Below, one piece after another: positions 16,292 to 25,787 of a stretch of 64,000 nt of DNA. Each line of letters starts with the position of its first letter. Position 1 is the stretch's first letter. The DNA is from Geodermatophilus saharensis. GTDB lineage: Bacteria; Actinomycetota; Actinomycetes; Mycobacteriales; Geodermatophilaceae. The notes below the pieces were generated by a model. The model was not told the origin of the DNA, searched no databases, and saw only the letters and a list, made by a program, of their open reading frames with translations. Location of the stretch: positions 406,359 through 470,358 of the forward strand of contig NZ_FZOH01000001.1 of NCBI RefSeq assembly GCF_900188205.1, given 5' to 3'. Position numbers and translations under genes: made by a program.

Positions 16292-17461
16292 GTGAGCACG
16301 AGCGGGCTGTACCAGCTGACCGAGGAGCACGACGCGATCCGGGCCGCCGTCCGGGACATCGCCGAGCGGGAGATCGCGCCGTACGCGGCGGAGGTGGATG
16401 CGGAGTCGCGCTACCCGATCGAGGCGCAGAAGGCGCTGACGGCGGCCGGCTTCCACGCCACCCACATCCCGGAGCAGTACGGCGGCGAGGGCGCCGACGC
16501 GATCGCCACCTGCATCGTCATCGAGGAGGTCGCGCGGGTCGACGTCTCGGCCTCGCTCATCCCCGCGGTCAACAAGCTCGGCTCGATGCCGGTCGTCCTC
16601 TCGGCGTCGGAGGACCTCAAGCAGAGGGTGCTGGCCCCGATCGCCGCCGGCGACGCGATGATCAGCTACGGGCTGTCCGAGCGGGAGGCCGGCTCCGACG
16701 CCGCCTCGATGAAGACCCGCGCCCGCCGAGACGGCGACACCTGGGTGCTCAACGGCACCAAGGCCTGGATCACCAACGCCGGCGTCTCCGAGTGGTACAC
16801 GGTCATGGCCGTCACCGACCCGGAGAAGCGGGCCAACGGCATCTCCGCCTTCGCCGTCCACCGCGACGACCCGGGCTTCGCCGTGGGCCCCAAGGAGCGG
16901 AAGATGGGCATCAAGGGCTCGCCCACCTGCGAGCTCTACTTCACCGACTGCACCATCCCGGCCGACCGGGTCATCGGCGAGCCCGGCACCGGCTTCAAGA
17001 CCGCGCTGCGGACGCTGGACTTCACCCGCCCGACCATCGGCGCGCAGGCCGTCGGCATCGCCCAGGGCGCGCTCGACGCCGCCGTCGAGTACACCCGCGA
17101 GCGCAAGCAGTTCGGCCGGGCGGTCAGCGACTTCCAGGGCGTGCAGTTCATGCTCGCCGACATGGCCATGCAGATCGAGGCCGCCCGCCACCTGGTCTAC
17201 GTCGCCGCCGCCCGCGGCGAGGCCGCCCACGACGGCGGCAAGGCCGACCCCGACCTCGGCCGGCTGTGCGCCGCGGCCAAGGCGTTCGCCTCCGACGTCG
17301 CCATGAAGGTCACCACCGACGCCGTCCAGCTCTTCGGCGGCGCCGGCTACACGCAGGACTTCCCGGTCGAGCGCATGATGCGCGACGCCAAGATCACCCA
17401 GATCTACGAGGGCACCAACCAGATCCAGCGCATGGTGATCGCGCGGAGTCTCCTGAGGTAG
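16292..17461 (+). CDS. fadE25: Acyl-CoA dehydrogenase (FadE25-like)
   Basis: FAD enzyme introducing the trans-2 double bond into acyl-CoA, transferring electrons to ETF. It has 389 residues, normal length. N-terminal helical domain YQLTEEHDAIRAAVRDIAER; FAD/substrate segment ISYGLSEREAGSDAASMKTRA; WITNAG; C-terminal RKQFGRAVSDFQGVQF, QLFGGAGYTQDFPVERMMRD and YEGTNQIQRMVIARSLL, where the Glu of YEGT is the usual catalytic base. It follows purKE as fadE25 (Rv3274c) does in M. tuberculosis, which is the basis for the symbol. Chain-length preference cannot be read from sequence. Confidence 0.93.
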   Translation: MSTSGLYQLTEEHDAIRAAVRDIAEREIAPYAAEVDAESRYPIEAQKALTAAGFHATHIPEQYGGEGADAIATCIVIEEVARVDVSASLIPAVNKLGSMPVVLSASEDLKQRVLAPIAAGDAMISYGLSEREAGSDAASMKTRARRDGDTWVLNGTKAWITNAGVSEWYTVMAVTDPEKRANGISAFAVHRDDPGFAVGPKERKMGIKGSPTCELYFTDCTIPADRVIGEPGTGFKTALRTLDFTRPTIGAQAVGIAQGALDAAVEYTRERKQFGRAVSDFQGVQFMLADMAMQIEAARHLVYVAAARGEAAHDGGKADPDLGRLCAAAKAFASDVAMKVTTDAVQLFGGAGYTQDFPVERMMRDAKITQIYEGTNQIQRMVIARSLLR

Positions 17462-17485
17462 GACGTCGACCGGCGTCCTCGCAGG

Positions 17486-17674
17486 TCATGGCCATGCCAG
17501 GCCGCTGCGAGGGCGCCGGTCGCCGGTGCGGGAGTGGCGAGTCCCGTCGGATCGGCCTCGATCGTGCGGATCGGTGTCCATCAGAGGCTGGATCCGCAGC
17601 TTCCCCTCGGCCGGCAGTCGCTGCACCGCGTCCACGTGGGCCGCTGTGTCCGGTGCGGTCGTGTCGGCGGTCAT
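17486..17674 (-). CDS. Short uncharacterised ORF (62 aa), possibly a gene remnant
   Basis: The frame starts ATG at 17674 behind a strong GGAGGAGG ribosome site, which is why I list it. The 62 residues (TADTTAPDTAAHVDAVQRLP... then PLMDTDPHDRGRSDGTRHSR) are hydrophilic, with no motif I recognise. It sits among decayed sequence, so it may be the N-terminal stump of a lost gene. Confidence 0.3.
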   Translation of the reverse strand: MTADTTAPDTAAHVDAVQRLPAEGKLRIQPLMDTDPHDRGRSDGTRHSRTGDRRPRSGLAWP

Positions 17675-17836
17675 GACAGGCCTCCTCCTCCCGGGCGGCG
17701 GCCCGGGGGACGTCGGCGCGTCGGGTCGACCTGGCCCGGCGCGGCGGCCGTGACGGAAGGTCGCTGGGCGGCCGCATCCGCAGCATGTGCACGACCGCTG
17801 TCGCGGTGCTGTCCGTTCCCTTGCTGGGTGGTGCTG

Positions 17837-18560
17837 TCAGCGCTGAGCCGCGACTCCGTCCAGTTCACCGGCGACGGCATCGGGCCGGGACGCGCCGGCG
17901 GTGGACTCCACGTCGAACTCCTGGTCACCGAGCTGCGCGCGAGCGCGGCGCTCGGCCCGTTCGGCGTCGGCCCGTTCCAGTCGCGATGCGGGGCGATGCC
18001 GCCTCTGCCGCCAGGCGGCCGCGGCGCCCACCAGGCCCTCCAGCGCGGCGGCGTGCCCGGGAGTGGTCTGCCACGCCCGGCGGTGGGAGATCCCGGCGCT
18101 GGTCAGGTCACCGTCGGCCTCGGCGAGGTGGCCCAGGCCGACCACAGCGGCGGCGGTCCACTCCGGCTCGGGCGCCCCCGGCCAGCAGCTGCTGCGCGAA
18201 GGTCAGCCGCTCCCGGGCGGTTGCGGCGGCACCGCGCTCGCGGGCCAGCAGCCCTTCGCCGACCGCGGCCCGCGGGTCGCCCTCGGCGCCGAGCCGGCGG
18301 GCGACCGCGTGGGACCCGGCGAACAGCTGCCCCGCCCGGTCGGCGTCGCCGAGCAGCAGGGTGACGTGCCCGGCGCCGGCGAGGGCGTACTGGACGGTGT
18401 TGGCCGGGCCGACGCCGCGGACGCTGGCGAGTGCCCCGTCGTACATCTCCAGGGCCTGCTCGAGGCGGCCGGCGCGGTGCAGGGCCATGCCGAGGAAGCC
18501 GCTCACCTGGTCGCCGTCGTCGGCGTCCCCGTGAGGGCCTGGGCAGCACCAGCGCCATCC
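17837..18560 (-). pseudogene. Remnant of a TPR-type regulator/ATPase C-terminus, frameshifted
   Basis: Minus-strand reading from about 18530 gives TPR-like helices (SGFLGMALHRAGRLEQALEM, VQYALAGAGHVTLLLGDAD, GDPRAAVGEGLLARERG) typical of the C-terminal repeats of large AfsR/LuxR-type regulatory ATPases. At a run of five C at 18175-18179 the frame shifts, and the continuation EPEWTAAAVVGLGHLAEADG runs to a stop at 17837. Everything upstream of the repeats (effector and ATPase domains) is missing. So the gene is 5'-truncated and frameshifted, clearly non-functional as a regulator. Confidence 0.6.
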
Positions 18561-18639
18561 GAGGCGAGATGCGCACCGGCGCACGCACGCGCGGGCTCGG
18601 CGGACCTGGTCAGCCCGGCCGGACGAATCCGTCTGCTGC

Positions 18640-18668
18640 TTGCGGAATGTACCCCGAGGGGGTATCAC
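18640..18668 (+). promoter_or_regulatory. Promoter of the copper operon (TTGCGG-17-TATCAC)
   Basis: TTGCGG at 18640-18645 and TATCAC at 18663-18668 are separated by 17 bases. The first CsoR-like operator fills the spacer and touches the -10, so a bound repressor would exclude RNA polymerase. Confidence 0.5.
18649..18666. promoter_or_regulatory. CsoR-like operator 1
   Basis: GTACCCCGAGGGGGTATC is a near-perfect inverted repeat of the TACCCCnnnGGGGTA type bound by CsoR repressors. A csoR gene lies about 340 bases downstream in the same operon. Confidence 0.7.
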
Positions 18669-18677
18669 TTGTACCGG

Positions 18678-18695
18678 ATACCGCTAGGGGGTACC
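18678..18695. promoter_or_regulatory. CsoR-like operator 2
   Basis: ATACCGCTAGGGGGTACC resembles operator 1 and is centred 29 bases from it, nearly three helical turns, so it lies on about the same DNA face. It covers the expected transcription start region, about 22 bases before the copZ start codon. Confidence 0.65.
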
Positions 18696-18717
18696 CAGAC
18701 GCGAGAGGAGAGGTGTC

Positions 18718-18927
18718 GTGACGAGCACCGAGTACACCGTCCGAGGGATGACCTGTGGGCACTGCGCCGGCGCGGTGACCGAGGAGGTCACCAGGATCCC
18801 GGGCGTCACCGACGTCGACGTCGACGTGGCCGGCGGTCGCGTCACCGTCCGCAGCAGCGGTCCCCTGCCCGACGACGCGGTGGCTGCCGCCGTCGACGAG
18901 GCGGGCTACGAGGTCGTCACCGGCTGA
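18718..18927 (+). CDS. copZ: Copper chaperone CopZ-like (single HMA domain)
   Basis: A 69-residue protein made of one heavy-metal-associated domain. The metal loop is RGMTCGHCAGAV (Cys-x-x-Cys near residues 13-16), followed by the IPGVTDVDVDVAGGRVTV beta strands and a closing AGYEVVTG. It would carry Cu(I) in the cytoplasm to the ATPase CopA downstream. The GTG at 18718 has a strong GAGGAGAGG ribosome site. It is the first gene of the operon under two CsoR operators. Confidence 0.9.
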   Translation: MTSTEYTVRGMTCGHCAGAVTEEVTRIPGVTDVDVDVAGGRVTVRSSGPLPDDAVAAAVDEAGYEVVTG

Positions 18928-19005
18928 CCGGCATCCCCGGCGGGGCGCCGGCTGCCCGGTGCCCCGCCTCCCGCTCCGTCCCACCTCACGAGGAGACCGA
19001 CAGAC

Positions 19006-19287
19006 ATGGCCGGCTACAGCCACGACAAGGACGAGCACCTCAAGCGGCTGCGCCGCATCGAGGGCCAGATCCGCGGCCTGCAGCGCATGGTCGAGGACGA
19101 CAAGTACTGCATCGACATCCTGACCCAGGTGTCGGCGGCGACCCGCGCCCTGCAGTCGTTCTCCCTCGGCCTGCTCGACGAGCACCTGGCCGGCTGCGTG
19201 GTCGACGCCGCGCAGAAGGGCGGCCCGGAGGCCGACGCGAAGGTCCGCGAGGCCTCCGAGGCGATCGCCCGCCTCGTCCGCTCCTGA
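19006..19287 (+). CDS. csoR: Copper-sensing transcriptional repressor CsoR
   Basis: A 93-residue all-helical repressor of the CsoR/RcnR family that releases DNA on binding Cu(I). The helix signature HLKRLRRIEGQIRGLQRMVE is followed by the ligand set Cys35 (DKYCIDIL), His60 and Cys64 (LDEHLAGCV), which matches the Cys-His-Cys site of M. tuberculosis CsoR. It is transcribed within the operon it is expected to repress, giving negative autoregulation through the operators at 18649-18695. The ATG has GAGGAGACC upstream. Confidence 0.95.
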   Translation: MAGYSHDKDEHLKRLRRIEGQIRGLQRMVEDDKYCIDILTQVSAATRALQSFSLGLLDEHLAGCVVDAAQKGGPEADAKVREASEAIARLVRS

Positions 19288-19302
19288 CCCGGAGGACCTG
19301 CG

Positions 19303-20301
19303 ATGAACACCCCCGCCAAGCTCGGCGCCTACACGCTCGCGCTGGTCGCCGTCTTCGGCGCGGCCGCCGGCCTCGGTTCGGTGGTCGGCCCCGTCGGCGC
19401 GGCCGCCGACGACACCGCCGGCCACGACACCGCTCCCCACGGCGAGACGCCCGCGGAGTCCCCGATGGACACCAGCGCACAGGCATCCGCCGCCGGCACC
19501 CACCTGCCCGGTGGCCTGCAGGTCTCCGAGAACGGCTACACCCTCGACGCCGCCGGCTCCCTGCCGGCCGGCGCGGCCACCCCGGTGTCCTTCCGGGTCC
19601 TCGGCCCCGACGGGCAGCCGGTGACCGCCTACGACGCCGCCCACGACGAGGACCTGCACCTGATCGCCGTGCGCCGGGACCTCACCGGCTACCAGCACGT
19701 CCACCCCGGGCTGGCCCCCGACGGCACCTGGTCGATCCCGCTGGAGCTGACCGCCGGTGAGTGGCGGCTGTTCGCCGACTTCGACCCCGCCGGCCCCGAC
19801 GAGCCGCTCGTCCTGGGCGCCGACGTCGCCGTCGCCGGTGACCACACCCCGCGGCCGCTGCCCGAGCCCTCGCCCACGGCCGAGGTCGACGGGTACACCG
19901 TCACCCTCGACGGCGAGCTGGTCCCGGGGCAGGAGTCGGAGCTGACCCTGTCGGTCAGCCGGGACGGGCAGCCGGTCACCGACCTGCAGCCCTACCTGGC
20001 CGCCTACGGGCACCTGGTCGCCCTGCGCGACGGCGACCTGGCCTACCTGCACGTGCACCCGGCCGGTGAGCCCGGTGACGGCACCACAGCGCCCGGCCCG
20101 GACGTCGCCTTCTCCGCCACCGCCCCCTCGGTCGGGGACTACCGGCTGTTCCTGGACTTCCGGCACGGCGACGTCGTGCGCACCGCCGAGTTCACCGTCC
20201 GCGCCGGCGACACCGTCGCGCCCGCCACCGGCACCGGCAGCACGGTGACCTCGGGCCCGGCCGACGGCGGCCACGTCGACGACGGGCACGGCCACGGCTG
20301 A
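19303..20301 (+). CDS. Secreted/membrane-anchored protein with HVHP motifs, probable periplasmic copper-binding protein
   Basis: A 332-residue exported protein. The signal or anchor helix is at 5-35 ([20 protein letters not shown]...), then a His/Asp-rich linker and two related beta domains. Each domain has a His-x-His-Pro motif after a hydrophobic strand: [12 protein letters not shown] (about residue 130) and [12 protein letters not shown] (about 250), paired with LHLIAVRRD and HLVALRDGD. Both close with WRLFADFDP / [11 protein letters not shown]. The tail is [10 protein letters not shown]. The duplicated His motifs, His tail and position between csoR and copA suggest external copper binding or hand-off. 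That function is inference; I know no characterised member. Confidence 0.75.
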   Translation: MNTPAKLGAYTLALVAVFGAAAGLGSVVGPVGAAADDTAGHDTAPHGETPAESPMDTSAQASAAGTHLPGGLQVSENGYTLDAAGSLPAGAATPVSFRVLGPDGQPVTAYDAAHDEDLHLIAVRRDLTGYQHVHPGLAPDGTWSIPLELTAGEWRLFADFDPAGPDEPLVLGADVAVAGDHTPRPLPEPSPTAEVDGYTVTLDGELVPGQESELTLSVSRDGQPVTDLQPYLAAYGHLVALRDGDLAYLHVHPAGEPGDGTTAPGPDVAFSATAPSVGDYRLFLDFRHGDVVRTAEFTVRAGDTVAPATGTGSTVTSGPADGGHVDDGHGHG

Positions 20302-20350
20302 GGCGACGCACGTCCGATCCCATCCCCAGCACCCCCGAAGGAAGAAGACG

Positions 20351-22711
20351 ATGAGCTCCGCGACTGAGCGCACGACCCCACCGGCCGCGGCCGGCGGCGG
20401 CCAGGTCGAGCTGGTGATCGGCGGGATGACCTGCGCCTCCTGTGCGGCGCGCATCGAGAAGAAGCTCAACCGGCTCGAGGGCGTCACCGCCACGGTCAAC
20501 TACGCCACCGAGAAGGCGAAGGTCGCTCTCACCGGCGACGTCACGCCCGCCGACCTCATCGCGACGGTGGAGAAGACCGGCTACACCGCGCAGCTGCCCG
20601 AACCACCGAAGGCCCAGACCGACGGCGAGCAGCCGGACGCCCCGGAGCGCGACGACCACGTCCGCAGCCTGCGGCAGCGGTTGCTGGTCTCCGCGGTCCT
20701 GACCGTCCCGGTCGTGGCGATGGCGATGGTCCCCGCGCTGCAGTTCACCTCCTGGCAGTGGGCCTCGCTCACGCTGGCTGCGCCGGTGGTGGTGTGGGGG
20801 GCCTGGCCGTTCCACCAGGCGGCCTGGACCAACCTGCGCCACGGCACGGCCACGATGGACACCCTCGTCTCGATGGGCACCCTCGCGGCGCTGGCCTGGT
20901 CGCTGTACGCGCTCTTCTGGGGCACCGCGGGCGAACCGGGCATGACCCACCCCTTCGAGCTGACCGTCGCCCGCACCGACGGGTCGGGGAACATCTACCT
21001 CGAGGCCGCCGCCGGGGTGACCACCTTCATCCTCGCGGGGCGCTACGTCGAGGCCCGCTCCAAGCGCCGCGCCGGAGCCGCCCTGCGCGCGCTGCTCGAG
21101 CTGGGCGCCAAGGAGGTCTCGGTGCTGCGCGGCGGCCGCGAACAGCGGATCCCCGTCGACGAGCTCGCCGTCGACGACTCCTTCGTCGTCCGCCCCGGCG
21201 AGAAGATCGCCACCGACGGGGTGGTCACCGAGGGCTCCTCGGCGGTGGACGCCGCGATGCTCACCGGCGAGTCCGTGCCGGTCGAGGTCGGCCCCGGCGA
21301 CGCCGTCGTCGGCGCCACCGTCAACGCCGGCGGCCGGCTGGTCGTCCGCGCCACCCGCATCGGCACCGACACCCAGCTGGCGCAGATGGCCCGCCTGGTC
21401 GAGGACGCCCAGAACGGCAAGGCCGAGGTCCAGCGCCTGGCCGACCGCGTCTCGGGCGTCTTCGTCCCGATCGTCATCGCCCTGGCCGTCGGCACCCTCG
21501 GCTTCTGGCTGGGCACCGGCGGCGGGGCCGGCGCGGCGTTCACCGCCGCGGTCGCCGTCCTGATCATCGCATGCCCCTGCGCGCTCGGGTTGGCCACGCC
21601 GACCGCGCTGATGGCCGGCACCGGCCGCGGCGCGCAGCTGGGCATCCTGATCAAGGGCCCGGAGGTGCTGGAGAACACCCGCCGGGTCGACACCGTCGTG
21701 CTCGACAAGACCGGCACCGTCACCACCGGCCGGATGGCCCTGCTCGACGTCGTCGCCGCTCCCGGCGAGGACCGCGAGCAGGTGCTGCGGCTGGCCGGCG
21801 CCCTGGAGGACGCCTCCGAGCACCCGATCGCCCGGGCCATCGCGACCGGCGCCGCCGAGCAGGTCGGCACCCTGCCGCGCGTCGAGGACTTCACCAACGT
21901 GGAGGGCCTCGGCGTGCAGGGCGTCGTCGACGGGCACGCGGTGCTGGTCGGGCGCACCCGGCTGCTGGCCGAGTGGTCCCAGCCCCTCGGCGCCGACCTG
22001 GAGCGGGCGCAGGCCGCCGCCGAGGCCGAGGGCAGGACCGCCGTCGCCGTCGGCTGGGACGGCGCCGCCCGCGGCGTGCTCGTCGTCGCCGACGCCGTCA
22101 AGGACACCTCCGCCGAGGCCGTCGCGCAGCTCCGCGGCCTGGGCCTGACCCCGGTCCTGCTGACCGGCGACAACGCCACCGTCGCCCGCTCGGTCGCCAC
22201 CACCGTCGGCATCGACGAGGTGATCGCGGAGGTCCTGCCCGCCGACAAGGTCGACGTCGTCAAGCGGCTGCAGGGAGAGGGCAGGGTCGTGGCGATGGTC
22301 GGCGACGGCGTCAACGACGCCGCCGCCCTCGCCCAGGCCGACCTCGGCCTGGCGATGGGCACCGGCACCGACGTCGCGATCGAGGCCAGTGACCTGACCC
22401 TGGTCCGCGGCGACCTGCGGGCCGCCGCCGACGCCATCCGGCTGTCGCGCAGGACGCTGGGCACCATCAAGGGCAACCTGTTCTGGGCGTTCGCCTACAA
22501 CGTCGCCGCGCTGCCGCTGGCCGCCGCCGGGCTGCTCAACCCGATGCTGGCCGGCGCGGCGATGGCGTTCTCCTCGGTGTTCGTCGTCTCCAACAGCCTG
22601 CGACTGCGCCGCTTCCGCACCACCAACGGTGCGACAGCCGCCGGCGGGCGCCCGGACCCAGCCGCCGACGCCCTCGACGACGCACCCCGGCAGGCCACCG
22701 CGGCCGGCTGA
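20351..22711 (+). CDS. copA: Cu(I)-exporting P1B-type ATPase CopA
   Basis: A 786-residue copper pump. One N-terminal HMA domain carries [15 protein letters not shown] (Cys28, Cys31). Eight membrane helices follow, with the TGES actuator loop, the metal-selecting CPC at 408-410 ([14 protein letters not shown]), phosphorylation Asp452 in DKTGT, the SEHPIA nucleotide motif and GDGVNDAA. The seventh and eighth helices carry YN and MAFSS, the Cu(I) signature. It exports Cu(I) received from CopZ. The GGAAGAAGACG ribosome region precedes the ATG. It is fourth in the CsoR-regulated operon. Confidence 0.96.
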   Translation: MSSATERTTPPAAAGGGQVELVIGGMTCASCAARIEKKLNRLEGVTATVNYATEKAKVALTGDVTPADLIATVEKTGYTAQLPEPPKAQTDGEQPDAPERDDHVRSLRQRLLVSAVLTVPVVAMAMVPALQFTSWQWASLTLAAPVVVWGAWPFHQAAWTNLRHGTATMDTLVSMGTLAALAWSLYALFWGTAGEPGMTHPFELTVARTDGSGNIYLEAAAGVTTFILAGRYVEARSKRRAGAALRALLELGAKEVSVLRGGREQRIPVDELAVDDSFVVRPGEKIATDGVVTEGSSAVDAAMLTGESVPVEVGPGDAVVGATVNAGGRLVVRATRIGTDTQLAQMARLVEDAQNGKAEVQRLADRVSGVFVPIVIALAVGTLGFWLGTGGGAGAAFTAAVAVLIIACPCALGLATPTALMAGTGRGAQLGILIKGPEVLENTRRVDTVVLDKTGTVTTGRMALLDVVAAPGEDREQVLRLAGALEDASEHPIARAIATGAAEQVGTLPRVEDFTNVEGLGVQGVVDGHAVLVGRTRLLAEWSQPLGADLERAQAAAEAEGRTAVAVGWDGAARGVLVVADAVKDTSAEAVAQLRGLGLTPVLLTGDNATVARSVATTVGIDEVIAEVLPADKVDVVKRLQGEGRVVAMVGDGVNDAAALAQADLGLAMGTGTDVAIEASDLTLVRGDLRAAADAIRLSRRTLGTIKGNLFWAFAYNVAALPLAAAGLLNPMLAGAAMAFSSVFVVSNSLRLRRFRTTNGATAAGGRPDPAADALDDAPRQATAAG

Positions 22712-22787
22712 GCGGCCGCGCCGACAGCCCACTCACCGCTGGATATCCGCCGGGCCTCGCAGGCCACAGCGGATGGGAGGAGAGGTC

Positions 22788-25226
22788 ATGGCAGCGAACC
22801 AGACGACAGCCGTGCTGGAGGTCGCCGGCGTGCACTGGGCGTCGGAGAAGGCGACCGTCGAGCGCGTGCTCGGCCGCCGCTCCGGCGTCCTGCAGGTCGA
22901 GGCCAACCCGGTGAGCCAGACCGCGACGGTCACCTACGACCCGACACGGACGTCGGTGGCCGACCTCACCGCGTGGATCCGCGACTGCGGCTACCACTGC
23001 GCCGGGCAGTCGGTTCCGCAGCACGTCTGCGATCCAGCGGTCGAACCGCGGCTGCGCGGCACCCCCGGGCACCACGACGGCCACCGGCCGGAAGCCGACG
23101 CCGGGGGAGCGCCGCACGGGCACCACGGCGGCGAGGGAGAGGGACACGGCGGTTCCGCCGGGAGGACCTCCCACGAGGCGATGGGCCACGGCGGGCACCA
23201 CGCCGGCACGTCCATGGACGACATGGCCCGCGACATGCGCAACCGCTTCCTGGTGGCTTCGTTGCTGTCGATCCCGATCCTGCTGTGGTCACCGATCGGC
23301 CGGGAGGTGCTCGGCTTCACCGCACCGGCGCCGTTCGGGCTCCGGGACGACGTCTTCTCGCTGGTCCTCTCGCTGCCGGTGGTCCTCTACAGCGCCTGGA
23401 TCTTCTTCGACGGCGCCTGGCGGGCCCTGCGGGTCCGCACGCTGGACATGATGGTGCTGGTCGCCGTCGCGGTCGGGGCGGGCTGGCTCTACAGCCTGGC
23501 CATCACGCTGACCGGCGGCGGCGAGGTCTTCTACGAGGCCGCCACCGTGCTCACCGCCTTCGTGCTGCTCGGCCACTGGTTCGAGATGCGCGCCCGCGGC
23601 GGCGCCAACGACGCCATCCGCACCCTGCTCGAGCTCGCACCCCCGCGCGCGCTGGTGCTCCGGAACGGGCAGCCGGTCGAGGTCCCCACGGGCGAGGTCG
23701 TCGTCGGGGACCTGCTCCTGGTCCGCCCGGGCGGGAAGATCCCCGTCGACGGGAGGGTGGAGGACGGCGACTCCGAGGTCGACGAGTCGATGGTCACCGG
23801 CGAGAGCCTGCCGGTGCACAAGGCGCCCGGTGACGAGGTCATCGGCGCCTCGGTGAACACCACCGGCACGCTGCGGGTCCGGGCGACGAAGGTCGGCAGT
23901 GACACCGCCCTGGCGCAGATCGTCGCGCTGGTGCAGGAGGCGCAGAACTCGAAGGCGCCCGGCCAGCGCCTGGCCGACCGGGCCGCCTTCTGGCTGGTGC
24001 TCGTCGCACTCCTCGGCGGCGGCCTCACCCTGGCGGTGTGGCTGCTGGCCGGGGCGACGCTCGCCATGGCCATGCTGTTCGCGATCACCGTCGTCGTGAT
24101 CACCTGCCCGGACGCCCTGGGGCTGGCCACGCCCACGGCGATCATGGTCGGCACCGGTCTCGGGGCCCGCCGCGGCGTGCTGTTCAAGAACGCCACCGCA
24201 CTGGAGACCGCCGCGCGGATCGACACCGTGGTGATGGACAAGACCGGAACCCTGACGAAGGGGGAGCCGGAGGTCACCGACGTCGTCGTCGACGGCATGA
24301 CCGCCGAGGACGTCCTGGCGCTGGCCGCCGCCGTCGAGCGGGAGTCCGAGCACCCGCTGGCCGCCGCCGTCACCCGGCACGCCGACGACCTCGGCGTGCC
24401 GGCGCTGACCGCCACCGGCTTCCGCAACGTCCCCGGTCACGGCGCCTCCGCGGAGGTCGCCGGACGCCGTGTGCTGGTCGGCAACGCCGCGCTGATGGCC
24501 GACGAGGGCGTCGACCTCGGCGCGCTGGGCGTGCGCCGCGAGGAGCTGGCCGGCAGCGGCCGGACCGCCGTCCTGGTCGCCGTCGACGGCCGCGCCACCG
24601 GCGTGATCGCGCTGGCCGACGCCCCGCGGGCGACCTCGGCGGCCGCCGTGGCCGCGCTGCAGCGGGCCGGCGTGGAGGTGGTCGTGCTCAGCGGCGACAA
24701 CGAGGCCACCGCCCGGCGCATCGCCAGCCAACTGGGCATCGACACCGTCTTCGCCGACGTCCTGCCCGGTGACAAGGCCGCGGTGATCTCCGAGCTGCAG
24801 CGCGCCGGCAGGCGGGTCGCGATGGTCGGCGACGGCGTGAACGACGCACCCGCACTCGCAACCGCCGACCTGGGCATCGCCATCGGTGCCGGCACGGACG
24901 TGGCCATCGAGACCGCCGACGTCGTGCTCGTGCGATCCGACCCGCTGGACGTGCCCACCGCGCTGGCCATCGGCCGCGGCACGCTGCGCAAGATGCGGCA
25001 GAACCTCGGCTGGGCGATCGGCTACAACGCCGTCGCGCTGCCGATCGCCGCCGGTGTGTTCGAGCCGGCGTTCGGGCTGGTCCTGCGGCCGGAGATCGCC
25101 GCCCTCACGATGTCGGGCTCGTCAGTCCTCGTCGCGGTGAACGCGCTGCTGCTCGAGCGGCTGCGGCTGCCCGCCGCTCCGGCCGAGCCCGCGGCGACCC
25201 CCGTGCGGGAGCCGGTGACCCACTAG
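22788..25226 (+). CDS. Second metal P1B-type ATPase, CopB-like, with CPD in place of CPC/CPH
   Basis: An 812-residue P-type ATPase. The N-terminal 75 residues fold like an HMA domain but lack Cys-x-x-Cys ([18 protein letters not shown]). Next is a His/Gly-rich segment at about 95-145 ([21 protein letters not shown]), as in CopB pumps. The membrane metal motif is CPD at 440-442 ([15 protein letters not shown]); Asp484 in DKTGT is phosphorylated; SEHPLA and GDGVNDAP are intact. The eighth helix reads [15 protein letters not shown], close to the P1B-3 pattern. So it is a catalytically complete pump of unsettled ion choice, perhaps Cu(II). ATG 22788 follows GGGAGGAGAGG; an upstream in-frame extension has no domain. 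Confidence 0.88.
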   Translation: MAANQTTAVLEVAGVHWASEKATVERVLGRRSGVLQVEANPVSQTATVTYDPTRTSVADLTAWIRDCGYHCAGQSVPQHVCDPAVEPRLRGTPGHHDGHRPEADAGGAPHGHHGGEGEGHGGSAGRTSHEAMGHGGHHAGTSMDDMARDMRNRFLVASLLSIPILLWSPIGREVLGFTAPAPFGLRDDVFSLVLSLPVVLYSAWIFFDGAWRALRVRTLDMMVLVAVAVGAGWLYSLAITLTGGGEVFYEAATVLTAFVLLGHWFEMRARGGANDAIRTLLELAPPRALVLRNGQPVEVPTGEVVVGDLLLVRPGGKIPVDGRVEDGDSEVDESMVTGESLPVHKAPGDEVIGASVNTTGTLRVRATKVGSDTALAQIVALVQEAQNSKAPGQRLADRAAFWLVLVALLGGGLTLAVWLLAGATLAMAMLFAITVVVITCPDALGLATPTAIMVGTGLGARRGVLFKNATALETAARIDTVVMDKTGTLTKGEPEVTDVVVDGMTAEDVLALAAAVERESEHPLAAAVTRHADDLGVPALTATGFRNVPGHGASAEVAGRRVLVGNAALMADEGVDLGALGVRREELAGSGRTAVLVAVDGRATGVIALADAPRATSAAAVAALQRAGVEVVVLSGDNEATARRIASQLGIDTVFADVLPGDKAAVISELQRAGRRVAMVGDGVNDAPALATADLGIAIGAGTDVAIETADVVLVRSDPLDVPTALAIGRGTLRKMRQNLGWAIGYNAVALPIAAGVFEPAFGLVLRPEIAALTMSGSSVLVAVNALLLERLRLPAAPAEPAATPVREPVTH

Positions 25227-25787
25227 CCCGGTGCGACCACGACGGCGGGCTGTCCGGTGGGTCGCCGGGCAGCCCGCCCGGCCTCGAGCGTGACGAGGAG
25301 GAGCGGCGCGGCCGCGGCTCCTCCCGACGGGTCGAGATCGCCGTCGTCACCGACACCGGACCGGTCCGGTCGCTCGGCGGCCGGGCGACGTCCACCCCGC
25401 GGCCCTCCTGAACCTCGGACAGGCAGGCGTCGGCGGAGGCGGTGCACGCCTGGGCGCACTCCACGCACGCCTCGATGCCCGTGCGCAGCTCCACCCTGTC
25501 CACCCGCCCAGGTCCTCCGGGTAGGTGTCCAGCACCTGGGCGACGACCGTCATCGCGACCTCGTCTCGTCCGGCTGCCGGCTGCCCGGATGCCGCCTGCG
25601 ACACGTCCCGGCTCCCGTGGGCCGCCCGGGATCCCCGCCGACCGCACCGAGTCGTCCACGCGCCGGCCGGCCGGCACCCGGACACCCGCCGGGGCGTGCC
25701 CGGCCGCAGGCCGGTCTGCGGCCGGGACGGTCGCACCGCCCCGCGTGCTCCCGGGGGCGGCAGCGCGGCGTCGGTAGCGGGCAGTGG
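25227..25787. other. Decayed stretch after the copper island
   Basis: Apart from the cysteine-rich protein remnant at 25414-25553, I see no gene here. A 16-bp palindrome (ACCGGACCGGTCCGGT, 25355-25370) is present. Open frames are composition shadows. Confidence 0.5.
25414..25553 (-). pseudogene. Remnant of a cysteine-rich four-helix (DUF326-type) copper-binding protein
   Basis: From ATG 25553 the frame reads TVVAQVLDTYPEDLGG, then loses one base. The next frame continues VDRVELRTGIEACVECAQAC TASADACLSE before homology ends near 25414. That matches the first third of the DUF326/four-helix-bundle copper-binding family (C-x-x-C-x3-C repeats), which normally has over 100 residues with further cysteine helices. 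The rest is missing. It adjoins the copper operon, which fits a former copper-storage gene. The family assignment is from motif pattern. Confidence 0.55.

Larger units (their letters stand above)
17462..18639. other. About 1.2 kb with no intact recognised gene (decayed boundary of copper island)
   Basis: Between the acyl-CoA dehydrogenase and the copper operon I find only a short uncharacterised minus-strand frame (17486-17674) and a frameshifted regulator remnant (about 17837-18560). The other open frames are composition shadows. The pattern marks a junction where foreign or discarded DNA has decayed. Confidence 0.6.

Noticed and set aside
22629-22787. 53-codon upstream extension of the second P-type ATPase
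   Set aside because: It starts within copA, has no domain, and ATG 22788 has a strong GGGAGGAGAGG ribosome site.
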